Of a stretch of DNA of 64,000 nucleotides, positions 1 to 10,300 are shown piece by piece. The DNA comes from Ramazzottius varieornatus (lineage: Eukaryota > Tardigrada > Eutardigrada > Parachela > Ramazzottiidae), in the NCBI GenBank assembly GCA_001949185.1, contig BDGG01000006.1, forward strand, positions 540,827-604,826. The letters are read 5' to 3'. Under the pieces are notes generated by a model. It did no database searches, was not told the origin of the DNA, and saw nothing but the letters and a program-made list of their open reading frames with translations. The translations under genes and the position numbers were made by a program. Position 1 is the first letter of the stretch, and each line of letters begins with the position of its first letter.

Positions 1-649
1 AGTCCTTGTAGCTGTGCCCATCGATGTTTCAGTCAATCAAGCAGAGGTGGTCGTTGTGAACCCCGTCCGACCCGACAACACTGCAGCTGCCTTCGCTGCT
101 CACCTCGAAGAGCATCTGTATGAAGGCAAGCCTGGTCCGGAGATAGTGAGCATCAAGTCCAGAGTCCTGGATCTGGAAGGTAACCGTGAGCTGTGGTTGG
201 TCGAATGGAAGGACGAGAAGATCGGGCGACGCATCGTAACGGATGACTTCCTGCAGAGTAACGCTGCTTACCAGTTCAAAATGGTCGACTACTTCTCGGT
301 ATTGGACCCTCCTGTTCCTGGGGACTTCGCGGCGTTAGCTGAAGGTATGACTGTTTATAGGGAAGGTAGAAGGGAAAAGGTGGAAGAACTGACGGCGGAA
401 GTGGTGCCGAAGCTTCTGCTCGTGAAAGAGAAAGTGACCGTTGGCGATCCGTTGGACTTCCTCTCTCGTGATGGTGCCAAAGAGAAAAAACGGGTTCGTA
501 GCAGGCCTGCGCCTATTGATAGCTTCGGGCTCTTTCCTCCGTCGAGCTACGTGTTGGAGGATCGAATGCTGAGTGAGGCGAGCTTGTGGAACGCTGGTAA
601 GGTATTTTTGAGCTCGGCAAACAAACTCTTAGACCTGGCAAAAGTGTGA
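1..649 (+). CDS. 3' part of an unrecognised protein-coding gene (runs off the left edge)
   Basis: An open frame enters at the left edge and ends at a TGA at 647-649, giving about 215 residues. No in-frame ATG lies near the start (the first candidate codon is GTG at 14), so this is best read as a terminal exon. The first half is acidic and contains a stretch around residues 45-75 (EIVSIKSRVLDLEG, then ELWLVEWKDEKIG) that resembles the beta-strand core of a chromodomain, but no aromatic cage can be assigned. The second half has charged segments (RREKVEEL, KEKKRVRSR) and no membrane helix or signal peptide. It could be a host nuclear protein or the tail of a retroelement polyprotein. Coding character is supported by the long frame and even codon use; function is unknown. 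Confidence 0.5.
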   Translation, partial: VLVAVPIDVSVNQAEVVVVNPVRPDNTAAAFAAHLEEHLYEGKPGPEIVSIKSRVLDLEGNRELWLVEWKDEKIGRRIVTDDFLQSNAAYQFKMVDYFSVLDPPVPGDFAALAEGMTVYREGRREKVEELTAEVVPKLLLVKEKVTVGDPLDFLSRDGAKEKKRVRSRPAPIDSFGLFPPSSYVLEDRMLSEASLWNAGKVFLSSANKLLDLAKV

Positions 650-651
650 TT

Positions 652-790
652 AAGTGTGGTGTGGTGTTTTTTCGGTTTGGTGTTCTTCCACACCGAAACT
701 AATTTTTCGGTGCGAAAGCCACACCACTTTTTTCAGTGTGGTGTGAATCGGACACCACTCTTTCGGTGCACCACACCAAACCGAAAAAGC
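652..790. repeat. Short inverted-repeat (MITE-like) element
   Basis: Perfect 15-bp arms, TTTTTCGGTTTGGTG at 668-682 and its reverse complement at 774-788, enclose a further set of short repeats of GGTGTGGTG and TTTCGGTG in both orientations. The whole folds as a branched hairpin. It lies directly after the stop codon of the preceding exon. No coding sequence is seen. Confidence 0.6.
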
Positions 791-2193
791 GAAACCTGTA
801 TGTGGTATGTGGTAACCGCTAGGAAGCAAAAATAGGCGTAACAAAGATGTACAGACAGGAACGGAATACTGGTAATGCACACGCCGAAGCAAAACCCGAC
901 GTCAGCATGCCTAATTCTGCTGGTGCTGCAGGTTTTCCCTGCGTGTTTGGCCGATAGAGCGCACCATGATTCGCCCTGACCCACAATTATCCCAGTGGTG
1001 TTCGGAGAGGTCACCAAACGGCATAAAAATACGCAAGGTCAAGGTCAGGTGCCCTACTATAGGTCCAGCCCTTGTTCAGCCTCAGGCCATACCTCCCGTA
1101 CGCTGACTAGATGTCTTCTGAACTGTAATAAAACATCGAGACCAGAAAGTGTAGTTTTTTTGGTGTGGATTGGTGAAACCACACCATTGCCAGGTCTACA
1201 AACTCTGCAGGATCGTTTCCCAAGTTGCGCACGCAGTCAGTGTTGTTCATTGCAAGGTTGCGCCACTTGGGAAAATTCGACAAGTTTATTCTGCAAAGTG
1301 GCGCAATCCGATAGCTAATGTCACGGGAGAGGTGCGCCGCTTGGACGAACGAACTAGACCAGTTTGTTCGCCCACGTTTCACTTTGTCCAACTCTGGAAA
1401 AGATTATCATTTCTCCTTCTTTGAATAATCATGTTCCGACTTTTGTAGAAGGCGAAGCGAATGCGATGTCTGGGGAAACCTTAGAAAGATCGCGGCGATC
1501 GCGACGCTTGGAGGACCCGGACTTTCTGCGGTTGTTCTCCTCTAGTCCCGATGACTTCTTGGGGTTCTTGCACGAAGTGTCCAGCTAAGCAAACCTAGCG
1601 TCCGGCTGTTTAAGTTGAATCTCTCTTACTAAATTGTAAGCTGATTGCTTCGTCTTCTGTACATTGACCAAAGATCGGTTTTCTGTGTCGATGCTTTCAC
1701 GAGTATATTACTGTTTTGATTTGTTATTCCAATATGTACTGATACCGAAGTTCTTTATGAGTTTATCCCCTTTAGCTTACCTTTTACTGATGCAGGAGCG
1801 TTCTCTGGATTTCTGTTACTAACCTGCTTTCTAGAAAGCTTTCTTTCATCTTTATGCTGCAACAAATGTCAGTCAGTGCTCCAGCCGGTGTCTCAATTTT
1901 TTTCGCCCATCCTAAAAGACTGCTAGAACCGATGATCCTTAGGAACAAGAACAGCTAGAACTAACGGAGATACTTTAAGTCCCGAAACACCGCCCGGACG
2001 ATGAGCCGGGCTTTGCACCTTAAGGCTCAAGGTCTTGATTGAATGTGATCATCTCTTGATTGACCGAGATGCTTGGACTTTAGGACGTATTAAGGGGGAG
2101 CAACTCTGCAATTGCGGAACTTTTCGGTTTTAAAAATGGGTGATAAATCTAATCAATATTGGAAATTTCCAGCTTGGGATTCTTAATTTCGAG
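791..2193. other. Intergenic stretch without a recognisable gene
   Basis: Open frames here are short and overlap in several frames without codon structure. The only structure I see is the pair of short GCGCAC-type hairpins at 1219-1344, listed separately. Confidence 0.5.
1219..1344. repeat. Two adjacent copies of the GTGGCGCAC hairpin family
   Basis: Copy one spans 1219-1271, with arms CCCAAGTTGCGCA and TTGCGCCACTTGGG. Copy two spans about 1296-1342, with arms AAGTGGCGCA and TGCGCCGCTT. They are separated by about 25 bp. The loop of copy one contains TGTTGTT, which recurs in other copies of this family at about 28.8, 39.8, 48.8, 50.2 and 62.4 kb. Confidence 0.65.
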
Positions 2194-3407
2194 GGAAATG
2201 GCTATAGGCACCCTATCACATCCCGTTTAGCTATAGGCACCCTGATTCAGTTCATTAATTCAAACATACCTTTAATGCGATACCTGCTATCACGGAGGGC
2301 AAGCACTTAAGGAAGAATACGACACCTATGACGAGTTCGAAAGGGATCTACAGGGCTACCAGCAGGACACGCATCAGTCATTTGTGATCACGAGACGCGA
2401 TGCGCTGAAGAACCACAAGCATACTGACGCAAAGTGCACTTTGAGTGTGTCCATCGTATAACGGGTACGTGGCCAAATCCACGGGTGTGCGCGTATTCAC
2501 ACACAGCCGGCTTGCAGGGTGCGAAGCTGAGATTAAGCTCTGTTGCACGAACCCCGTACTTTTAAATCTCGTTCACCAGAGTTCAGGGAAGTATCCAATC
2601 ACGCTTAAATCTTCTCCGCAACTATATTTGTCCATCATGGGGGTCAATTGACATCAGCCATTTCTTGCCGAAGTGTCCCGGAAGTCCAGGTATGACTCGG
2701 GACTAACTGAGCATTGTGACAGGGTCGATGGCGAAGCGCGTGACGTTTAGCACCTGGTGACTCCGCCTGCGCACGCCCCATTCTATCGAAATGTGACGTC
2801 ACTGCGGTAGAGTCAGCCGCCTCTAAATGCGCGAATGAAACGGGGAATTTTTCCTGAGAAGTATCTACTAGACTGAGAATCCCTGATCCTTTCCGCCACC
2901 AAATGATCCCCATGATGGATAAATACGTACGCAGAACGAGGTTCGAGGCTAGGAGTGCACTCGCACTCTTGCCACCTGCAATGGCGAAAAGTAAGGAGTT
3001 CGTGAAACGGAGCTTAGAGTGGGTAAACGTCTACGCCAAGATGGCAAGATCATCATCAACAAAAAATACGTGTTCCATAACCACGAGATTGCTAAAGAAC
3101 GCTGGAAAGCGGAGAGAGAAAACCGCCGCTTGGGCATGCATAAACGAAAGTAGTCTCCCTTCAGAAGGTGCATGCACCTGCTAAAGTCGTTGTCCGCGAA
3201 ATGCAGAAGCTCACCGTAAAACTATCAGAAAGATCCGAATGTATGGTTTCTGCCTCTCAGTAAAATTCGGGGTCTATTTGCCGGCTTAGGTGTTTCCTAA
3301 TTAGTGAATTAAGTAGGGGTGCCTTTAGCAAAAGAGGAATCAAATAGGGGTGCGATAAGGGAGCCTATATCCAAACGGGGATTTTAGGGGTGCCTATAGC
3401 CATTTCC
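2194..3407. mobile_element. 1.2-kb DNA transposon remnant with TIRs and FAR1-like coding remains
   Basis: The ends are near-perfect inverted repeats: GGAAATGGCTATAGGCACCC at 2194 and its complement ending at 3407, with one extra base in the right arm. The sub-terminal motif CTATAGGCACCC recurs inside both ends. From about 2312 the plus strand encodes a readable frame (EEYDTYDEFERDLQG, then KNHKHTDAKCTLSVSIV) that is interrupted by a stop at 2459-2461 and resumes one frame over (CPSYNGYVAKSTGVRV, LAGCEAEIKLCC). The spacing of the YD-E-F start and the later C-C pairs resembles the FAR1/FLYWCH-like DNA-binding region at the N-terminus of MULE-related transposases. No intact transposase remains. 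The family assignment is an inference; the element itself is well supported by its ends. Confidence 0.6.
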
Positions 3408-3812
3408 TTTTAAGATGGGCTTTGAGAAAATTGCAGATCTGCAATTCCGGAGAAGGTGTTTTTCAGAAACGGCGGACCTGCAATTTTTGGAATTTTTTGA
3501 AATTACAGGAGGCGCGGGTGGTTCCAAGCTGACTTTGAAGGGGTGACAGAGCTGAATTTGCGGCACGCTCATCCGCAAAGTACAGTACGAAAAGTACTTA
3601 CGGTACTGTACCTCGTAATGCTTTGCTTCTTGAATATAGGCCATCGTTGAATTTCTAAGCTGAATTCTTGACTGGTCGCTTAAAACGCGACGTTTCAGCA
3701 CGCTTCGTCAGTATGAGAATTGACGTCAGCAAGACCATATCTAACCGCAGTACCATGCCCTTGACCGGCCTAATGTTGTAAGGATGGGGGTTCCTATCGA
3801 CTAGCTCCCCGG

Positions 3813-3844
3813 AACTGGAACTGGAACTGGAACTGGAACTGGAT
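3813..3844. repeat. GGAACT hexamer tandem repeat
   Basis: About five direct copies of the hexamer GGAACT, just inside the left end of the decayed hAT element. Confidence 0.85.
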
Positions 3845-5347
3845 GGAACTCCGAAGAGTTCCTAAATTCCTGTATTCCAGTTTCCAAATCAAACAGGTTA
3901 AAAATCAGAATTCCAAAAAGTTAATCAAAAGCTTAGGAAACAGTAGGAACAGCAATTTACTGCCGAAAATCAGGTCCAAATACTGTAACACAAATAGTCT
4001 ATCATAGTAAACATGTTCTGTTCAACCGGCGGTTTGTACCCAAACAAATCGTTCAACGTGAAGAAATCTACAGTCACTGAATCACTGACTAGCTCAGCCG
4101 CATCTTCAAAGCCAGCTTCCAAGAAAACATCAATAAAGTCTGAAAACTCACTAACAATACTTTGCTGGTTAGTCAACGTGCTTCCAGCGTCAGTAGGTGC
4201 ACACCCCGTCGGCTCGACCAAGTCGATCAAATTCACCTCTCCTACTTCCTTTTCGAGATCCTCCAGTCGACGTTTCTTTGAGGGTCGTCCACGGCGTAGC
4301 TCCATCCTAATGGTAGAAAGTCCAGTTGCAAGCTCCACTCGCATGCGGTTCTTTTCTGTATTGTGTACTCCACCCATCGTACTCCAAAATCTTTCCACAC
4401 CTGCGGAACGAAGTATTACGATTAAAAAACAGTCTATTTGGGTGGAGAACCATGGCACAAACCATCAGCTCAGGATCGAAGAACTTTGCCCATCGACTTT
4501 CTAACGCAGCGAGCACGATCTTCCTTACACCTTCATCCAACATCTTCTCGAAAGATTCGTAGATGTCACCGAAGCAAACACCAATGTTGACAAGGTGCAA
4601 TCATCGGACTCTGCCGTTGCCTGAGCTTTCACTATTGGTCCGAGAACATGGAGAACCTGTCTTAAAATTGACCAGAATGCATCGTTCTCAAAAGTTTTCC
4701 GGTGGTTTTCTGGAAGTGCGTCTTTTCCGAAGTCTTTTGTACCTTGAAACCTCTCGGCAAACGCCTGCGAATAAAAGCAGCTGTGATGAAAATATGCGGT
4801 GGTGCACCACCTGATATTTACTGCACAAAAATTTATTACGATAGCGTCTAGTAACTATGCAAAACCACTTACGAGAAAAGCGGTTTTGCATTTTTGAATT
4901 TTCTGCAGACTGAAGTAATACGACTACCAGCGAGTATCGGTAGGCTTTGGTTTGACAAACGGCTTTCCATAAAGACTTTTCTGGATGGAGGTAAGGCGAC
5001 CACGAGACAAACCACTTTCATTGAGCCAAGAGATGACGGCTAGTGAACTTGATATCACCTCTTTGAATTCCGGTTTTACGTCTTGAGATTGACCTGGTGG
5101 GCACTACAAGCTAGGATCAGCATGTGTTCGTACTTTGCAGACAACAGTCAACGAGCCTTGATGTGAGCGCCATCTGAACCGCATGTAACAGCACGAAACG
5201 TACTTCCGTACTTGTGCTCCATCGTCTCGAGACCATTGATATCTTTCACGCTTTCGAAGACATGACTATTCGTTCCATTCTCGTCACGGACAATCGCCAC
5301 GAAACCTGCGAGAACAACCATCAGTGTCAAACGGTAAGAAGACGTAA

Positions 5348-5373
5348 CCAACCGGTGGTGCACCACCGGTTGG
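5348..5373. repeat. Perfect 26-bp palindrome
   Basis: The 13-base half CCAACCGGTGGTG is followed directly by its exact reverse complement. A shorter relative (GGTGGTGCACCACC) lies in the same decayed hAT element near 4800. Confidence 0.9.
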
Positions 5374-5827
5374 AGTAACATCAAGAGAAAAAAGTTATTA
5401 CCCAAGAGTTTGTTCTGAGAAAGAACGACAAAATGAAGAACAACAAAGAACGACAAGATGAACAATACAGTAGATGCACCCACTGTATTGTTTAAAGTAA
5501 TCTGCTAGCGCGGTATCGCAAATACCGTACTAAAAAGGCGAGAAACTCCCAAAAATTCAATTGGTGGAAGCTTTCGCAGTCCCACTGCGCCAAGTCAGCT
5601 ACATTAGATCGCAACTGGAATTCCAGATCAGTTCCTGGTTTCCAAACAGGAACTCCAGTTCACCACGTTGATTGACAGAGCTGGAATTCCCAATCGCGTC
5701 TAGTTTTCCAAATAGGAATTCCAGTGCTCCAAATCGAGTTCAGCTGGAACTGGAAGGAATTCCTATGCTCCTATAGGAATTGGAATGGAACGGAACTTGG
5801 AACCCCCATCCTCATAACGTTGGCCGG

Positions 5828-6731
5828 TGGCCATGTGCGCTGTTGTACCGCGCACAGGCGATGCTAATCTATCGTACAGCACTCGTACGATACAGCCGAC
5901 GTACATGCAATCGACACTACAAAGTCTAAGAAATGCTGTACACCGGACGGCTATATTCTGGAACTTCGCGAACTGACGTCACAGTACGCGTGGGTCATGG
6001 CGCATGCAGCACACGCTCATTATGACGCAATTCGCACAGTACAGTGACTGTACAGGTGGGACGCGACCTAGCGACGTCGCCATTTTTCTGTGTATTTGCT
6101 GTGTACACTGTGCAGATGCCCGTTTTTGATCTGAATTTCTCCTAACTTTCTGCCATGTATTTGATTTTCTTCACGTTTGTATCCATCAAAATACCCAGCT
6201 ATCACCTCTGAACTCCCGAAATTCAGGGTACCGCAACCGTATGCTTATTCCGAACAAGGCCGCATAGGACTTTCTCGTCAAATTATCATCTTAACACGAA
6301 TAAATATGATTTCAGAATTACGGGAAATTGCCCCCCAGCAATGTCAAGAAATTCAGTAAAAAAATATTGCAGATCTGCAATTTTCTAACTTTTCGACAAA
6401 ATTCATTGCGGATCTGCAATCTTAAGCAGTACCTTAGAAAAAACTTGCAGATCTGCAAAAATTGCGATAGTGTTCCGCCAACCTCAAAACATCCTTGGTT
6501 TGGACCAACGGTTTCAAGTTCTACCTTCAATACAGCAAACGTATTTGTCAGACATCGTTTCACTTCTGATACGATTTCCAGCATTCTGTAGCTCGAAGTA
6601 TTTCTTGTTTTCGATTTCGTGGCACTTCCGCTGGTCAGAACCTTTGCTCACACTACCCGAAAGTGTCCTCCTTCGATTTTCCTGACGGAATAATTTGGCC
6701 GGCTGTTTGCTACGGTGAAACTTCTGTGACA
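5828..6731. other. Non-coding stretch with a cluster of palindromic TTGCAGATCTGCAA sites
   Basis: No credible gene is seen. Three copies of TTGCAGATCTGCAA (one with a single change) lie at 6367, 6406 and 6445, exactly 39 bp apart. A fourth copy lies at 3431, on the other side of the hAT relic. Confidence 0.6.
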
Positions 6732-6817
6732 ATGGCCTACCGCAGTATCCCGGAGATGGTTTTCGAGGAAATCATTAAACATTTTATAACGGACGTGAAA
6801 AGCTGGAAGCTGTGCAG
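6732..6817 (+). CDS. F-box-like first exon, rest of gene not found
   Basis: An ATG at 6732 opens a 28-residue frame (MAYRSIPEMVFEEIIKHF, then ITDVKSWKLC) ending at a consensus donor GTAAGC after 6817, phase 2. The spacing of Ile-Pro, the hydrophobic residues and the final Trp-x-x-Cys matches the start of an F-box domain, which recruits substrates to SCF ubiquitin ligases through Skp1. Downstream exons on the plus strand could not be identified before the receptor gene at 12 kb, so this may be a gene fragment. The match is short and could be chance. Confidence 0.3.
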
Positions 6818-7001
6818 GTAAGCTTTCGAGGTCCACAAAATATCTCCTGCAAATTATAATGAAGCTACTGTATGCTTATCAGTTGAAAATTAAAAGAGCC
6901 CGTATGTTTTAGTTTTCTACTTTCGAAAAAGTAAAACAAAAACGAAGCCTAGCACAAGCTAGACTTCCTGGTTCCGAGTATCCAAAATATAAAAGATTTC
7001 T

Positions 7002-7316
7002 TCAAGACCACGAGAGAAAGGAAAAGTTCCCAAAAACACAGGCAGAATTTCCTCTCCGAATGTCTACACTAAAACGCTGCCTAAGAGATTCTGACGATCT
7101 ACTTTGTCCCGTGTGATCTGCAACTCTCTTCCCGGCTTCTCCGAGCAGACTCGCCGTCGAACGACCGAAACTTCCGTAGGTCTCGACACCAACTGGACAG
7201 AAAAAGTACCGACCTTCTAGGTTTCGATACTTCGTCCGCTTCAGATCTGCGGCTTTGTTGGCTGCATAACCGCGTTCTGCGCCGATCCACCAACATGACT
7301 GTTGCACAGCATGCAA
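7002..7316 (-). pseudogene. C-terminal remnant of a non-LTR (LINE-type) reverse transcriptase
   Basis: A minus-strand frame contains KYRNLEGRYFFCPVGVETYG, followed by RSTASLLGEAGKRVADHTG and RRGNSACVFGNF. The pattern (Lys-Tyr, a Phe-x-Pro-Val-x-x-Glu-Thr-x-Gly block, then a helix and an Arg-Gly-Asn-x-Ala motif) is the characteristic tail that follows the reverse transcriptase domain in many invertebrate non-LTR retroelement proteins. No polymerase motif is present, so this is a 5'-truncated or decayed copy. A second copy of the same tail type lies at 35.0-35.5 kb on the same strand. The assignment is from memory of the family pattern. Confidence 0.5.
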
Positions 7317-10300
7317 GTTATCAACTCCTCAATTCTCCATTCCAAAAGTCGTTATTGCTGTTCCGGGTGCGTTTTAAAAGATGGTGGGTGAAATATTTGG
7401 TCAACGTGTATCGATCAGCTGATCGCTACGACATAACACATAACAGCCAAAACGGCGCGTACCGGGGGGATTCTTTACGCTGACCCGGACCAGTCTTGTC
7501 CCGCTTCATTGGCACTTTAAACTATGATTTCGATCCTTTGACGCGCTCCTTAAAGTAGAAGATTCTTCTCTAAGCGGCATCGTGACTTTTCTTGCAAATG
7601 ATCTATCAATATGATGCTGAAATTAGTGTCCAAAAGTCGGTAACGGAAAAGGCGGATCCGATAGTCCTTATAATTTCCCAGTCTTGTGCCACTACATTGG
7701 CTGGTACAAGAGAAACAAGCAATCCAAGGTGTCCACTTCTGTCCGCCTAAAAGTCATCTGACCTTTAATGTCCATCTCGCGAAGACTGCTTGGTTGTTGG
7801 TATGAGGTCGAATGAGGTTCATAGCGTTCATCTCCTGTGCGAGCCACTTTCTACAGGGATAAGAGCCGGCAACCTCTGTAAATAAAGCAGACGTCAGAGC
7901 CAGCTGGGGAACTTGAACATGGGTTTCCACCATGCTGGCCAGGTAGCGGATCTCTTTTGCGTCTATATCAGCGCTTCCTTAGCCGGTGGAAGTCTTGTAA
8001 GCACTTCTTAAAATTCGACCGGGATATAGTTAATTAGCATAACTGCATGCACCGCCGGAATCCAACAGAAGATTTTCGCCGTCAGCGTCGATACATCGTT
8101 GCAGTTGAAACGCTGGTTGCCGAAAACCAGGGTTTTCGGGACCTTCTGGTCAAGGGGCCAGTCGGGTCGTCAGTGAGAAAGATGTTGGTCGATTAACTGG
8201 CGCATGCCAAGGAACGTTCCCGGACCTGGCCATCCGCTGAAGACGAAATGAGTTACCCGGCCATTATACGGAGGAACGACAGCTTCTTTCGGGACCTTCA
8301 GCCACCAGCTCATCAGCATCCGTGCCACGCATAGCCGCCAGTCGACAAAGAGAACGCCCTTTCTGACCGTGGGAATTCTGACCATTATAATTATCCAGCT
8401 TGTGATCATGAGAGACTCTGCAATCACGAAAATCTGCATCTGGCCAGTCACATGTAACGTGCATTGTCTCCACCGAGTCGCGTTCGCCCTGTACTTCACC
8501 ATGCAAAACATCGCTGTTCCCGTACAGTAAACCGAAGTCAATTCGTTAAATTCTGTTTGGAGGTACGAGGTAAATTAGCGGACTTGTCCATGTGAAATCA
8601 GATGGTGAAGTTGTCCACCCTGAAAACTTTGCACAGGTATGTGAATCGTAACTTGATTGATAAAAATCAGCGGATTTTTCGAGAACAGGCTTTTTAACAT
8701 TGTGCTGACTGTACCTCTTCCCAGCGGATGTTTTTCACGAAATCCGCTTTTCTTTCTTGTCTACCATGTTTGAAGAATAGATGGGGGGTTTTTTCTTATC
8801 GATTAAACCGAAAAGTAACAAAATCTGATCAGCAGATGAGGGGATCTGGGGTGGACAAGTACCACATGCGATTTTACATGGACAGTCCGCTACTTTTACC
8901 TCGTAGAGGATCTGTTCTATGCGGTCGCTTGACGGGTTTCAGGTACCTGTATGAGTAACAACTTGAGGTTTGAAGGTGACCAGGGGTGTGTCCGGTGCAC
9001 CCTCGCGTGACCTGCGCATCACAAAACATAACGTCCGGGACGGAGAAAAATACTGTAGAACAAATACTCGGCAGGGAAAAGTAAGTCGATCGGCGATTTC
9101 GCCGAAAAGCGTCACGCGGCGACCTTACCGCCGTCTTCACACAAACATCCGTCTCTGGTTTTCATTGATAAAATTCCTCCAAAGATAAACATGTGTAAAA
9201 TTATTGAGTCGGGTCGTCCAACTGACATGAATTTATACGACAGAAAACAGAAATATGAATTTCACGATCTTAAATTCAAGATGGGAAGCTTTCGTTTGTA
9301 CATCTTCTGTGTATACCGTTGGACAGTCTTCCGTTGTTTTGTACACCTTTCGAAATTCTAAAATTCAGTTACAATAGTAGGAAAGAAGAAATCTTTCAAG
9401 CAGAACCGCCGGGATGTGGGCGAAAGAACCCATGGTGGAGTCGAGCAGGGAGCGCGGGAGGCTGCCGTCGAGACTGGTTGCAGCATCATTCTAGCTCATT
9501 CTGCCCCCTGGTTTGTAGGTCGCAATTCTCGTTCCAGGTCTTGGAAGCAGTCACCAGCGTGTTATGACATCACCCATACCGCAGTGGTTTTCCATCCCAC
9601 TGCTGGCCATGGCCTTAACATTGCTTGTCCGCTTTGTCAACGGAGGCCTCTGTACAGGTGCCACATCTCCGAAACATGGACGTTGCCTGCCACACTATTA
9701 TGAACGACTGCGAGCAGGACGTTCTGAGCTGCCAACGCTTTTTCCAGAAGTCTGTGACAACTTGGTTTAGGTGACCTTTGTGCAGCCCTGTCCCTTTTCT
9801 TCGGCCAGCAGACTAAAGCTAGAACTTCCTTCTGCTCTTTCCGTTTTATTTCGTCTTAGTGCTCAATCGTGTTGTCAATCCGGTTACTTTACGTCCCGCG
9901 ACGAAGACTATTCTTGCTGGTGCGTCCTGAAACTTCTACGACGGAATCTTGACGACGGCCCACTATAGACAACGAAAAATGCGTGCTGCTCGAAATGATC
10001 TGCAAGATCACAATCAAATCCGCCACTTCTTGAAGATGCTTTGGAAAAAAGACCCCATGTGAATATTTTATCACACCGCATGACCGTATACAAGACCTGC
10101 AACGGAAACGTCTAACAGCTAAGTTTTGAGGATTTTCGGGTTCATGTTGGATAATTGAGTCATGCAACAAATGATTGCATGTCGCCTTGAATTATACTCT
10201 CATCACGATGTCAATGAGTTCCCTGGACAATGTTTACAAAGGAGAAGGAAAATACTCTCACTGGTTTCGATTTTTTGTCAGGCGATCGAATAGCCTGTTT

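Larger units (their letters stand above)
3765..5827 (-). mobile_element. Decayed hAT-superfamily transposon with TIRs
   Basis: The ends are inverted: AGGATGGGGGTTCC at 3781-3794 and its complement at 5799-5812, with an imperfect extension (CCGGCC...) to 3765 and 5827. The minus strand carries hAT transposase fragments in three frames: GSDGAHIKAR near 5150, LESRWAKFFDPELM and CAMVLHPNR near 4500, and SAGVERFWSTMGG near 4390, the last matching the position of the C-terminal dimerisation motif (usually SASERVFS-like). Stops and frame changes separate these blocks, so it is not expressed as a functional enzyme. A GGAACT hexamer is repeated about five times next to the left end (3813-3844) and a degenerate relative lies next to the right end, as expected of sub-terminal repeats. 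No matching 8-bp target duplication could be seen. Confidence 0.7.

Noticed and set aside
3578-3611. Small GTACAGTAC/GTACTGTAC inverted repeat
   Set aside because: Arms of nine bases made only of GTAC-type words are likely by chance in this sequence.
8170-8541. Ankyrin-like stretch on the minus strand (SHGQKGRSLCRLAAMRG)
   Set aside because: Only one degenerate repeat, stops on both sides, and no neighbouring repeat in any frame. Chance or a long-dead relic.
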